A stretch of 64,000 bases of DNA from Actinomadura oligospora ATCC 43269. GTDB lineage: Bacteria; Actinomycetota; Actinomycetes; Streptosporangiales; Streptosporangiaceae. Positions 34,451-41,644 of the stretch are shown one piece after another. A program made the position numbers and the translations under genes. The DNA lies in assembly GCF_000518265.1 (NCBI RefSeq), contig NZ_JADG01000016.1, forward strand, positions 214,733 through 278,732, read 5' to 3'. Every line of letters starts with the position of its first letter. The first letter of the stretch is position 1. The notes below the pieces were generated by a model. The model saw nothing but the letters and a program-made list of their open reading frames with translations. It did no database searches and was not told where the DNA came from.

Positions 34451-35323
34451 ATGGCGGACGAGCGGAGGACCGGGACGAACCGGGCCATCCGGCGGCATCG
34501 TCCGCGCCGTGCCCCGGCCGAGGACGGCCTGATCGGCGCGATCCGGCACAGCGCTCCCTACGTGGCGTTCCGCGACGTCGTCTACCGCCTGTACGCGCGG
34601 CGCGTGGAGCGGTACATCCCGAACGAGGTCGTCCCCCGGCACGTCGGCGTCATCCTGGACGGCAACCGCCGCTGGGCCCGCGCGATGGGCATGGACGACG
34701 TGAACCGCGGCCACCAGCGCGGCGCCGACAAGATCTCCGACCTGCTGCACTGGTCCACCGAGGCCGGGGTGGAGGTGGTCACGCTGTGGCTGCTGTCCAC
34801 CGACAACCTGTCCCGTCCGGCGGCCGAGCTGGATCCGCTGCTGCGCATCATCGAGAACACCGTCGAGGGCCTGGCCGCCGAGGGATGGCACGTCAAGCCG
34901 GTCGGAGCGCTCGACCTTCTGCCCGACAAGACCGCGTTGGTCCTCAAGAAGGCCGGTGAAGAGACATCTGACCGTCCCGGCCTGATTGTGAACGTCGCGG
35001 TTGGGTATGGAGGTAGACGTGAGATCGCTGATGCGGTGCGCTCACTGCTCCTCGAGCAGGCGGGTAAGGGCACCAGCATCGAGGAGCTCGCAGAGATCCT
35101 CGACGTGGAGCACATCGCCGAGCATCTCTACACGCGCGGCCAACCGGACCCCGACCTGGTCATCCGAACCTCGGGTGAGCAGCGGCTGTCCGGTTTCATG
35201 CTGTGGCAGAGCGCGCACTCGGAGTTCTACTTCTGCGAGGTCCACTGGCCGGACTTCCGCAAGGTGGACTACCTGCGGGCCCTGCGCTCCTACGCCGCGC
35301 GTCACCGGCGCTACGGTTCCTGA
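34451..35323 (+). CDS. uppS: Isoprenyl transferase (cis-prenyltransferase)
   Basis: A 290-aa enzyme that condenses isopentenyl diphosphate in cis for bacterial lipid carriers. Catalytic Asp70 in VILDGNRRWARAMG, TLWLLSTDNL, the substrate motif RTSGEQRLSGFMLWQSAHSEFYF and the conserved VGYGGRREI are intact. The position between a DUF255 gene and phoH2 matches mycobacterial short-chain Z-prenyl synthase (recalled as Rv1086) rather than the main decaprenyl synthase, so the product may be short Z,E-farnesyl-type; chain length cannot be read from the sequence. Confidence 0.93.
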   Translation: MADERRTGTNRAIRRHRPRRAPAEDGLIGAIRHSAPYVAFRDVVYRLYARRVERYIPNEVVPRHVGVILDGNRRWARAMGMDDVNRGHQRGADKISDLLHWSTEAGVEVVTLWLLSTDNLSRPAAELDPLLRIIENTVEGLAAEGWHVKPVGALDLLPDKTALVLKKAGEETSDRPGLIVNVAVGYGGRREIADAVRSLLLEQAGKGTSIEELAEILDVEHIAEHLYTRGQPDPDLVIRTSGEQRLSGFMLWQSAHSEFYFCEVHWPDFRKVDYLRALRSYAARHRRYGS

Positions 35324-35452
35324 CGGTCGCCGCCCCAACCTCGCGATCACCGCCCCGGGCATCCCCGGTCACCTCTCCGGTGGCCCGCTCCGGCATGCCT
35401 TGGGGGCGGACCGCCGCGCCACGAGTTCATCCCCCACGATCAGGGAGATCGA

Positions 35453-36982
35453 GTGGCCACAACCCTCCCGCGCCGTCCCGAGTCCGGCGAGCCCGCCGGA
35501 CCGTCCGGCCGCCACGTCACGGGCAGCCACGTCAGCGGAGCTCCGGCCGGCCGTGACCGCGGCTCGTCCGGCGCTGTGGACGGCACCCTGTCCGGAGTCG
35601 CCGACGGTGCGCCAGGCGGCCTCCGTCACGGCATCCCGGACGGCGCCCCCGGCGAGACACTCGAAGACGCCTTCGAGGACCTCCCGGACCGGCGCACCTA
35701 CGTCCTCGACACCAGCGTCCTGCTCGCCGACCCGGGGGCGATGACCCGGTTCGCCGAGCACGAGGTCGTCCTTCCGATCGTCGTCATCTCCGAGCTCGAG
35801 GGCAAACGGCACCATCCCGAGCTCGGCTACTTCGCCCGCCAGGCCCTGCGCACGCTGGACGACCTGCGGCTCACCCACGGACGGCTGGACGAGGCGCTGC
35901 CCATCGGCGACCTCGGCGGCACGCTGCGGGTCGAGCTGAACCACTCCGACCCGTCGGTGCTACCGGACGGGTTCCGGCTCGGCGACAACGACACCCGCAT
36001 CCTGTCGGTCGCGAGCTGGCTGGCGCACGAGGGCCGCGAGGTCGTCCTCGTCTCCAAGGACCTGCCGATGCGGGTGAAGGCGTCGGCGGTGGGCCTGGCG
36101 GCCGAGGAGTACCGCGCCGAACTCGCGGTCGTGGAGTCCGGCTGGACCGGGATGCGCGAGATCGAGGTGACGGCCGCGGCGGTCGAGGAGCTGTACGAGG
36201 ACGGGCACACCGACCTGGAGGAGGCCCGCGACCTGCCCTGCCACACCGGGCTGCGGCTGCTGTCGGAGCGCGGCTCGGCGCTGGCCCGCACCGCGCCGGA
36301 CAAGTCCGTGCGGCTCGTCCGGGGCGACCGGGAGGTGTTCGGGCTTCGCGGACGTTCCGCCGAGCAGCGCGTCGCCCTGGACCTGCTGATGGACGAGTCC
36401 GTCGGCATCGTCTCGCTGGGCGGACGGGCCGGGACGGGCAAGTCGGCGCTCGCGCTGTGCGCGGGGCTGGAGGCCGTCCTGGAGCGGCGGGCGCACCGCA
36501 AGGTCGTCGTGTTCCGCCCGCTGTACGCGGTCGGCGGCCAGGAGCTCGGCTACCTGCCGGGGACCGAGAACGACAAGATGTCGCCGTGGGCGCAGGCCGT
36601 CTACGACACGCTCTCGGCGGTCACCACGCCCGAGGTCATCGAGGAGGTCCTCGACCGGGGGATGCTGGAGGTGCTGCCGCTCACCCACATCCGCGGCCGG
36701 TCGCTGCACGACGCGTTCGTGATCGTGGACGAGGCGCAGTCGCTCGAACGGGGCGTCCTGCTGACCGTCCTGTCCCGGATCGGGTCGGGCTCGCGGGTCG
36801 TCCTCACGCACGACGTGGCCCAGCGGGACAACCTCAGGGTCGGACGCCACGACGGCGTCGCGGCCGTCGTGGAACGGTTGAAAGGCCACCCGCTGTTCGC
36901 GCACGTGACGCTGACGCGCTCCGAGCGCTCGCCGATCGCGGCCCTGGTGACCGACATGCTCGGCGACGTCGGGGGAGTGTGA
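35453..36982 (+). CDS. phoH2: PhoH2-type PIN-domain plus PhoH ATPase
   Basis: A 509-aa fusion. N-terminal tail (about 1-78, Gly/Pro-rich, disordered); PIN nuclease domain (about 80-220) with D86 in VLDTSVLLADPGAM, ISELEGKRHH and GDNDTRILSVA acidic sites; PhoH ATPase (about 300-500) with Walker A GRAGTGKSALA near 324 and VIVDEAQS Walker B. Mycobacterial PhoH2 unwinds and cleaves RNA. GTG 35453 after AGGGAGAT. Downstream is a perfect terminator hairpin, so this ends the transcript from uppS or its own. The disordered tail is longer than needed for the domain and its start is the least certain part. Confidence 0.92.
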   Translation: MATTLPRRPESGEPAGPSGRHVTGSHVSGAPAGRDRGSSGAVDGTLSGVADGAPGGLRHGIPDGAPGETLEDAFEDLPDRRTYVLDTSVLLADPGAMTRFAEHEVVLPIVVISELEGKRHHPELGYFARQALRTLDDLRLTHGRLDEALPIGDLGGTLRVELNHSDPSVLPDGFRLGDNDTRILSVASWLAHEGREVVLVSKDLPMRVKASAVGLAAEEYRAELAVVESGWTGMREIEVTAAAVEELYEDGHTDLEEARDLPCHTGLRLLSERGSALARTAPDKSVRLVRGDREVFGLRGRSAEQRVALDLLMDESVGIVSLGGRAGTGKSALALCAGLEAVLERRAHRKVVVFRPLYAVGGQELGYLPGTENDKMSPWAQAVYDTLSAVTTPEVIEEVLDRGMLEVLPLTHIRGRSLHDAFVIVDEAQSLERGVLLTVLSRIGSGSRVVLTHDVAQRDNLRVGRHDGVAAVVERLKGHPLFAHVTLTRSERSPIAALVTDMLGDVGGV

Positions 36983-37089
36983 GGAAGGCGGCGGACGAGG
37001 CTGACGCCGCGGAGCTCCGGGGCTGACGTGGTGGCGGGCCGGGTGCCCGAGTTGGGCGGAGGGTGATCCGGCGACGACGTTCCGTGGAG

Positions 37090-37127
37090 GCCCCGGCGGT
37101 TTCGACACCGCCGGGGCTTTCGCTTTT
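37090..37127 (+). terminator. Rho-independent terminator after phoH2
   Basis: An 11-bp stem (GCCCCGGCGGT / ACCGCCGGGGC) with a six-base loop is followed by TTTCGCTTTT, one of the few classical U-rich terminators in the window. Confidence 0.92.
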
Positions 37128-37138
37128 CCTCTACGTAA

Positions 37139-37148
37139 AGTGATCACT
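37139..37148. promoter_or_regulatory. AGTGATCACT palindrome
   Basis: A perfect 10-bp palindrome just after the phoH2 terminator and 20 bases before the CRP-type site. It may be part of the same promoter control region; protein partner unknown. Confidence 0.35.
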
Positions 37149-37167
37149 AAACATCACTCCGTAGAGC

Positions 37168-37183
37168 TGTGACGAACGTCACA
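37168..37183. promoter_or_regulatory. CRP-type binding site
   Basis: TGTGACGAACGTCACA is an exact TGTGA-N6-TCACA palindrome, the consensus of cAMP receptor proteins. It lies about 320 bases upstream of a secreted transglycosylase-like gene. In M. tuberculosis, CRP (Rv3676) controls rpfA, also a cell-wall lytic protein, so control of this cluster by cAMP is a reasonable inference. Its distance from the start allows for a long leader transcript. Confidence 0.7.
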
Positions 37184-37488
37184 CAACCTAAGGCGAGCGT
37201 TAAGAATCCCAGGTCTCGCGGCGCATCGGGCCATTCCGGTGACGAGTTGACAACCGTCGCATGAAGACCATCAATCTCGATTTGGTTGCGAACCACCCGA
37301 TCACGTCGGGCATTGTGTCTCCCCGTAAGCACCTCCGAGCGGAGTGCGGACGGCGGGCGAGTCCCTGAAGCGCCGCGTCCACCTCCGCTCCGGGCCGGGG
37401 CAGCCGCCGACGGCGGGGTCCCGCGACGGCCCAGGGGTGACAGCCTCGTCCGCGCGTCCATGCGCGGACGACCGTCGGAAGGACCGCC
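37184..37488 (+). promoter_or_regulatory. Long leader of the first transglycosylase-like gene
   Basis: About 300 bases between the CRP-type site and the TTG start, without a supported ORF. A possible -35 TTGACA is at 37247. Small inverted repeats occur (CTCCG-AG-CGGAG near 37337, GCGCGTCCATGCGCG near 37464), so a folded 5' untranslated RNA is likely. The ribosome site GGAAGGA lies five bases before TTG. I could not match it to the c-di-AMP (ydaO) riboswitch consensus that often precedes such genes. Confidence 0.4.
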
Positions 37489-38613
37489 TTGTCCGGAGAC
37501 CGTCACGGCTCCCCTTGGCGAGACGATCGACACAGCTCCGACCCTCTCGGGCAGAACGGCTTCGCGTCGTCCGGCGGCGCGCCGGTGTCCGGGCCGGTCG
37601 GCTCCGAGCCCTACGCGGCCCCCGACGCCTTCGGCACCACGCCCGACGCCTTCGGCATGACGCCCGCGGCCTCCGGCACGACGCCCGCCGCCTTCGGCAT
37701 GGCGCCGGAAGCCGCTGAGATCGCCGAGGACGACGTCCGGGTGGCCGGGTCGGCCGCACGGCCGGGTTCCGGCGGCGCGGGCGACACCGGCGAACTGCCG
37801 CCGGTCGGGTCCGCCTTCCCCGGAGCCACCGAGGTCATCTCGAGCGACGAGCCCGCCGCCAGGAGCGCGCGCGGTCCTCGCCAGGCCCGCAGGAGCGCCG
37901 GTCGTCGTCCCGCGTCGTCAGGTTCTTCCCGTTCCGGCCGCACCGGCCTGAAGATCGCCGTCGCCGCGGCGGGCGCGGTCGTCGTGCTCGGCGGTGGCGC
38001 CGCCGCCTTCGCGCTCACCGGGTCCGACTCGGGCTCGTCCAAGGGCAAGGGCGCGAACTCGGACCAGACGACCGTCGCGTCCGGCCAGGCCAAGGCCGCG
38101 ATGCCGCCGCTCGACCCGGCGAAGGTCGAGGCGCAGCGCCGGAAGCTCGCGATCGACCGCGCGTCCCGCGCCGCCCGCGACGACGCCGACCCCGCCAAGC
38201 TGATGCCCAAGGGCAAGCCCGTCCCGTCGCCGACCCCCTCCAAGAGCGGCGACTCGTCCGGCGGAGGCAGCGGCAGCGGTGGCGGCCCGTCCGGCGACCC
38301 GGTGCCCGCCGGTGAGGCGCAGCAGATCGCCAAGTCGATGCTGCCGAGCTACGGGTTCTCCGGCTCCGGGCAGTTCGGCTGCCTGGTCAAGCTGTGGAAC
38401 AAGGAGAGCGGCTGGAACACCCACGCCGCCAACCCGACGTCGGGCGCCTACGGCATCCCGCAGGCCCTGCCCGGTTCGAAGATGGCCAGCGCCGGTTCCG
38501 ACTGGCAGAACAGCGCCCGCACCCAGATCAAGTGGGGCCTCGGCTACATCAAGAACCGCTACAGCACTCCCTGCGGCGCCTGGTCGCACAGCCAGTCCGT
38601 CGGCTGGTACTGA
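37489..38613 (+). CDS. Membrane-anchored lytic transglycosylase-like protein (paralogue 1)
   Basis: A 374-aa protein. Cytosolic tail with a seven-residue repeat near 43-72 (DAFGTTP/DAFGMTP/AASGTTP type), basic stretch, one transmembrane helix (about 164-186), a Gly/Ser/Pro-rich spacer and a C-terminal transglycosylase-like domain (about 280-374). Catalytic Glu306 is in LWNKESGWNTHA, followed by SGAYGIPQALPGSKM and the terminal WY shared by its paralogues. It should cleave glycan strands from outside the membrane. The TTG start (37489) is unusual but has a strong GGAAGGA site; no ATG or GTG fits. Confidence 0.88.
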   Translation: MSGDRHGSPWRDDRHSSDPLGQNGFASSGGAPVSGPVGSEPYAAPDAFGTTPDAFGMTPAASGTTPAAFGMAPEAAEIAEDDVRVAGSAARPGSGGAGDTGELPPVGSAFPGATEVISSDEPAARSARGPRQARRSAGRRPASSGSSRSGRTGLKIAVAAAGAVVVLGGGAAAFALTGSDSGSSKGKGANSDQTTVASGQAKAAMPPLDPAKVEAQRRKLAIDRASRAARDDADPAKLMPKGKPVPSPTPSKSGDSSGGGSGSGGGPSGDPVPAGEAQQIAKSMLPSYGFSGSGQFGCLVKLWNKESGWNTHAANPTSGAYGIPQALPGSKMASAGSDWQNSARTQIKWGLGYIKNRYSTPCGAWSHSQSVGWY

Positions 38614-38621
38614 CCACCGGA

Positions 38622-38656
38622 CGAACGGCCGGCGCACCTCTCGCGTCGGCCGTTCG
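38622..38656 (+). terminator. Hairpin after transglycosylase-like gene 1
   Basis: A perfect 10-bp stem CGAACGGCCG / CGGCCGTTCG with a 15-base loop begins eight bases past the stop. No U-run follows; probable actinobacterial-type terminator or 3' stabiliser. Confidence 0.6.
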
Positions 38657-38829
38657 CTCCGACAGCAGCCCGCTCTGAAGGCCGCCCGCTTCGACGGCCG
38701 TTCGTTCTGCGGTGTTCGTCCTGCGGTCGTTCGCGTTGGCGGACGGGTTCCGGTGAAGGGCCGCGTCGGCGGCGTCCGGGGTCCGGTGGCCGCTCACCTT
38801 TCCTGCCGACATCGCCGTCGGCTGCTCTG

Positions 38830-39029
38830 ACCGGCGCTTCTTCGGCCGGTTCTAACTCCACAGGTCTCGGACGGCCCTTCGGCGGGCCGTCCGCGAGGGA
38901 CGCCCTCCCCGTTACGGAGGGGAGGAGTCCCCGGGCGCGCAAGCTCCGCGCCCTCAGGCCGGTCCCACCTACCGAGGATCGGCCTCTCACCTCGGCAGCA
39001 CGTGCGGCCCGTTCCCCTCAAGGGGACGG
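38830..39029 (+). ncRNA. Structured leader RNA upstream of transglycosylase-like gene 2
   Basis: A 200-base stretch without a supported gene packs successive perfect or near-perfect hairpins: 38830-38850, 38869-38892 (GGACGGCCC stem), 38904-38925 (CCTCCCC stem) and 38933-38953 (GGGCGCG stem). These are followed by two mutually exclusive stems (38957-38984 and 38972-38995) and a terminator-like stem at 39009-39029 with GTTCTGT after it. That is the layout of an attenuator or riboswitch. It matches no class I can name. The rest of the gap (38657-38829 and 39030-39167) shows nothing further. Confidence 0.5.
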
Positions 39030-39167
39030 TTCTGTCCGCATGGCCATCGCGTCCCCCCGACGCCCCCTGGCGCCCGGTCGTCCCGCCCGTTCGCGGACGG
39101 GACCGCGCCGTCCGAGGTGGCCCTTCGCCGGACCGACCGGTCCGTCCGGCACGACGAAAGGTCTGCA

Positions 39168-39629
39168 TTGGCTGTCAAGCCCCTCCGACGCTCCGCCACG
39201 GTCGTCCTCGCCGCGTCCCTGACCTTCGGGGTCGTCGCCGAGGCCGTCCCGGCCCAGGCCGCGGCCCCGACCCGCGCCGCGTCCGTCGTGACCGCGAAGA
39301 CCACGGTCTCGGCGCAGCGGCTCACGCGGGCCCAGCGCAACCGGGTCATCGCGAAGCGCATGGTCGCCAAGCGCGGCTGGTCGAACCGGCAGTACAAGTG
39401 CCTGGTGAAGCTCTGGAATCGGGAAAGCCACTGGAATCACAAGGCGGGCCGGACGTCCGGCGCGTACGGCATCCCGCAGGCGCTCCCCGGACGCAAGATG
39501 CGCAGCGCCGGCAAGGACTGGCGGACCAACCCGCAGACCCAGATCAGGTGGGGCCTGCGCTACATCAAGGGCCGCTACGGCACCCCGTGCCGCGCCCTCG
39601 GGCACTCCAGCTCGCGCGGCTGGTACTAG
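39168..39629 (+). CDS. Secreted lytic transglycosylase-like protein (paralogue 2)
   Basis: A 153-aa secreted protein: Sec signal about 1-33 (basic PLRRS, hydrophobic core, cleavage after AQAA), a short basic linker and the same C-terminal domain as its neighbours (about 60-153) with Glu86 in LWNRESHWNHKAG, SGAYGIPQALPG and terminal GWY. A TTG start at 39168 preceded by GAAAGG is the only one that gives a clean signal peptide; an ATG 51 bases upstream adds a non-conserved charged tail. Transcribed through the structured leader at 38830-39029. Confidence 0.86.
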   Translation: MAVKPLRRSATVVLAASLTFGVVAEAVPAQAAAPTRAASVVTAKTTVSAQRLTRAQRNRVIAKRMVAKRGWSNRQYKCLVKLWNRESHWNHKAGRTSGAYGIPQALPGRKMRSAGKDWRTNPQTQIRWGLRYIKGRYGTPCRALGHSSSRGWY

Positions 39630-39665
39630 CCGCTTCGCCCGGATCGGGCGGTGTGCTCCGCGATG

Positions 39666-39677
39666 GTCACTTGTGAC
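39666..39677. promoter_or_regulatory. GTCAC-TT-GTGAC palindrome before paralogue 3
   Basis: A perfect five-base inverted repeat near the probable promoter of the third transglycosylase-like gene. It resembles, but does not match, the CRP-type site upstream of paralogue 1. Confidence 0.35.
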
Positions 39678-39732
39678 GTCTGATCTGTAGTGCTGTGTGT
39701 CGCATGGGGCTTATGCCCTGGCGCGGACGTGA

Positions 39733-39760
39733 GGGGACGGACTCCGGTCCGTCCCCTTTT
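39733..39760 (+). terminator. Terminator/attenuator hairpin between paralogues 2 and 3
   Basis: A perfect 10-bp stem GGGGACGGAC / GTCCGTCCCC with TCCG loop is followed by TTTT. It lies 104 bases after paralogue 2 and 105 before paralogue 3, so it either ends the former or attenuates the latter. A second perfect 18-base palindrome (GCCGACCCATGGGTCGGC, 39780-39797) follows and could form a competing structure. Confidence 0.75.
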
Positions 39761-39864
39761 GTCTGCTCGCTCGGAAAGCGCCGACCCATGGGTCGGCAAA
39801 AGCCCGGTGCGCGGCTCCGGAATCTCCCCGCGCGCCGCCGCGGAACCGGAGCACGCTACGACCC

Positions 39865-40542
39865 GTGTCCACTCACCGATCCACAGGCCCAGCGTCCACC
39901 CCAGACACGGCGTCCGGCTTCGACACGGCGTCCGCTTCGGGTGCCGCGTCCGGCCCCGACAGCGCGTCCGATCTCGACCTCGCCACCGCGCCCGGTGTCG
40001 CGCCGGGTGTCGCGCCCGGATCTGGGGGCCGCATCCGCGCGGCGGTCCGCCTGGCCGCCGTCGGCGCGGCGACGGCCCTGGTCGCCACGCCGCTGCTGGC
40101 CACCCCGGTGAAGACCATCTCGTCCGCCGCCGAACGAGCCACCGGCGCCGTCCTCCCCACCGGGCCCGACCGCCGCCCCCTGCTCCGCCGCGCCGCCGAC
40201 CGCCACACACCGGACCGCCGCGACCGCCGGACGCGCCGCCTGCACCGCAACAAGACGATGGCCCGCGCCCTCATGAACCGCTTCGGCTGGCGCTCCGCCC
40301 GCCAGTACCGCTGCCTCGAACACCTCTGGACGCACGAGAGCCACTGGAACGAACGCGCCCACAGCCCGTCCGGCGCCCACGGCATCCCCCAGGCCCTCCC
40401 AGGCGCCAAGATGTCCGCCGCGGGCCCCCACTGGCAGTCCAACGCCCAAACCCAGATCCGCTGGGGCCTCCGCTACATCCGAGGCCGCTACGGCACCCCC
40501 TGCACCGCCTGGGCCCACTGGCAATCCGCCGCCTGGTACTAA
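39865..40542 (+). CDS. Lytic transglycosylase-like protein (paralogue 3)
   Basis: A 225-aa paralogue. The first 50 residues are Ala/Ser/Thr/Asp-rich with near-repeats (TASGFDTASASGAASGPDSA), then a single hydrophobic segment (about 62-80) acts as anchor or late signal, an Arg-rich spacer follows, and the catalytic domain fills about 130-225 with Glu158 in THESHWNERA, SGAHGIPQALPG and terminal AAWY. GTG start 39865. The low-complexity N-terminus precedes the membrane segment, as in paralogue 1. Confidence 0.85.
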   Translation: MSTHRSTGPASTPDTASGFDTASASGAASGPDSASDLDLATAPGVAPGVAPGSGGRIRAAVRLAAVGAATALVATPLLATPVKTISSAAERATGAVLPTGPDRRPLLRRAADRHTPDRRDRRTRRLHRNKTMARALMNRFGWRSARQYRCLEHLWTHESHWNERAHSPSGAHGIPQALPGAKMSAAGPHWQSNAQTQIRWGLRYIRGRYGTPCTAWAHWQSAAWY

Positions 40543-40566
40543 CCCGCCCCGCCCGGAGCCCCAGCC

Positions 40567-40651
40567 AAAGGCCCTCGCTCCGCTCGGACAGCCCCCTTGA
40601 GGCTCCCGCCCCAAACCCCAAGCTGGGGGCTCCGCCCCCAGACCCCCGAAA
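40567..40651 (+). repeat. 85-bp repeat, left copy (inverted relative to 46268-46352)
   Basis: An 85-base element that reads AAAGGCCCTCGCTCCGCTCG at its left end and contains a hairpin CTGGGGGC-TCC-GCCCCCAG near its right end. It is almost identical in reverse complement to bases 46268-46352, and the two copies frame the accessory island. It starts 25 bases after the third transglycosylase-like gene. It may be a mobile intergenic element or a terminator-like REP sequence. Confidence 0.9.
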
Positions 40652-40890
40652 GCCGCGGATGCTTCGGCCCATCCGGCGGCACCGAGCTCCGCGACTCTCG
40701 TCTCACTTGGCCCTCATTCCCGCGTCCGTCTCAAACTCAAGGAGACGAGGGCTACTGCGCGCGCGGCTTGGCTACCTGGCTCAACGGATAGGGCGATACC
40801 AGAATCCTTGACGGTGTGGAGAACCAAGGCAGAGGATCAGACTGCAGCGTGCGCGCAAGCTCGCGCACACCAGCCGCACTGGAGGACATT
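40652..40890. other. Gap before the accessory island, with tRNA-like 5' half
   Basis: No supported gene. At 40770-40795 a GGCTACC-TG-GCTC-loop-GGGC-G order (loop AACGGATA) mimics the acceptor strand, U8 and D-arm of tRNA-Arg, but no anticodon or T arm follows, so it is not a tRNA gene. A GGAGG ribosome site at 40881 belongs to the next gene. Confidence 0.4.
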
Positions 40891-41142
40891 GTGGCTCTGG
40901 AGTTCTTCGGCAAGGACGACACCAGCAAGAACCAAGGATCTCCCGCGGTCTTCGTGGACCGGGGCACCAACGAACTCGTGCTTCAGGGCTGGACCGAAGC
41001 CGACACGGCGGTGCTGAAGGAGATCTCTGCTTTCAGTCGTACCGCGGACAACGAATCATCAGTGCGCCTTCCGGCCCGCATGAAGCCGATGATCCTCAAG
41101 GCTCTGGAGGCTCTCGATGGGGACTCCCCTCACCAACGATAG
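40891..41142 (+). CDS. Small FFGK-motif protein of DUF397/DUF6879 regulator loci
   Basis: An 83-aa soluble protein: ALEFFGKDDTSKNQGSPAVF, central strand DRGTNELVLQGW, and VRLPARMKPMILKALEAL at the end. I recall the family as a constant partner of DUF6879 proteins in actinomycetes; function unknown. GTG 40891 preceded by GGAGG six bases upstream decides the start over a longer frame. Overlaps the DUF6879 gene by 26 bases, so the two are translated together. First gene of the accessory island. Confidence 0.8.
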   Translation: MALEFFGKDDTSKNQGSPAVFVDRGTNELVLQGWTEADTAVLKEISAFSRTADNESSVRLPARMKPMILKALEALDGDSPHQR

Positions 41143-41635
41143 ATTTGAGGACCTCCTCTCTGCGGCGAATCGATCGGCCGTCCACCTGGAGCTCCGCGAT
41201 GCCTACATGGCGGATGACTCGTTCACGAGATGGCGGGAGACGGGTGCCGTCGCCAGGGATGCCAATGATGAGTGGTGGATCTCCACTGTGGGCAAGCAGG
41301 TCGAGCGGGGCGTTGCGGTCAAGAGGGCGCGCATCGTCTCCGAACCCCTGTCCGCTTATAGTCGATGGCTCTGGGAGTGCACGCCCGCGGTGAATCTGGC
41401 GGCTGGTGAGACGGTTCGCTGGCTGCCAAGACATCGAACGGCAGGACTGGTTGTTCCTCCTGCGGATTTCTGGGTCTTCGATTCCGAGGTCCTGGCGTGG
41501 AACCACTTCAGCGGTGATGGCGAGTGGGCAGGCAACGAGGTGACTCGCTCCCGGGAGCTGATCAAACTCTGCCTGGAAGCGTTTGAGGCGGTGTGGGAGC
41601 GAGCCATCGACCACCAGGAGTACAGGCCCGTCTAG
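41117..41635 (+). CDS. DUF6879 family protein
   Basis: A 172-aa protein matching DUF6879: VHLELRDAYMADDSFTRW, VKRARIVSEPLSAYSRWLW, AGETVRWLPRH, FWVFDSEVLAWNHF and EAFEAVWERAIDHQEYRPV. Family function unknown; it is repeatedly found with XRE/DUF5753 regulators, as here. Begins inside the preceding small gene and stops nine bases before the XRE gene, so an operon. Base composition is visibly less GC-biased than the flanking core. Confidence 0.85.
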   Translation: MGTPLTNDRFEDLLSAANRSAVHLELRDAYMADDSFTRWRETGAVARDANDEWWISTVGKQVERGVAVKRARIVSEPLSAYSRWLWECTPAVNLAAGETVRWLPRHRTAGLVVPPADFWVFDSEVLAWNHFSGDGEWAGNEVTRSRELIKLCLEAFEAVWERAIDHQEYRPV

Positions 41636-41644
41636 CATCCGAAC

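Noticed and set aside
37300..37488. c-di-AMP (ydaO) riboswitch before the first transglycosylase-like gene
   Set aside because: A GGGGTGACAGCC segment is suggestive, but the conserved GAATC and CAGCTAACC cores and their order are missing.
37147..37533. Minus-strand 128-aa frame over the leader of transglycosylase-like gene 1
   Set aside because: No ribosome site or family motif; it covers the CRP-type site and terminator-proximal region.
40770..40845. Complete tRNA-Arg gene
   Set aside because: Only the 5' half and D-arm fit; no anticodon stem pairs and no TTCGA loop follows.
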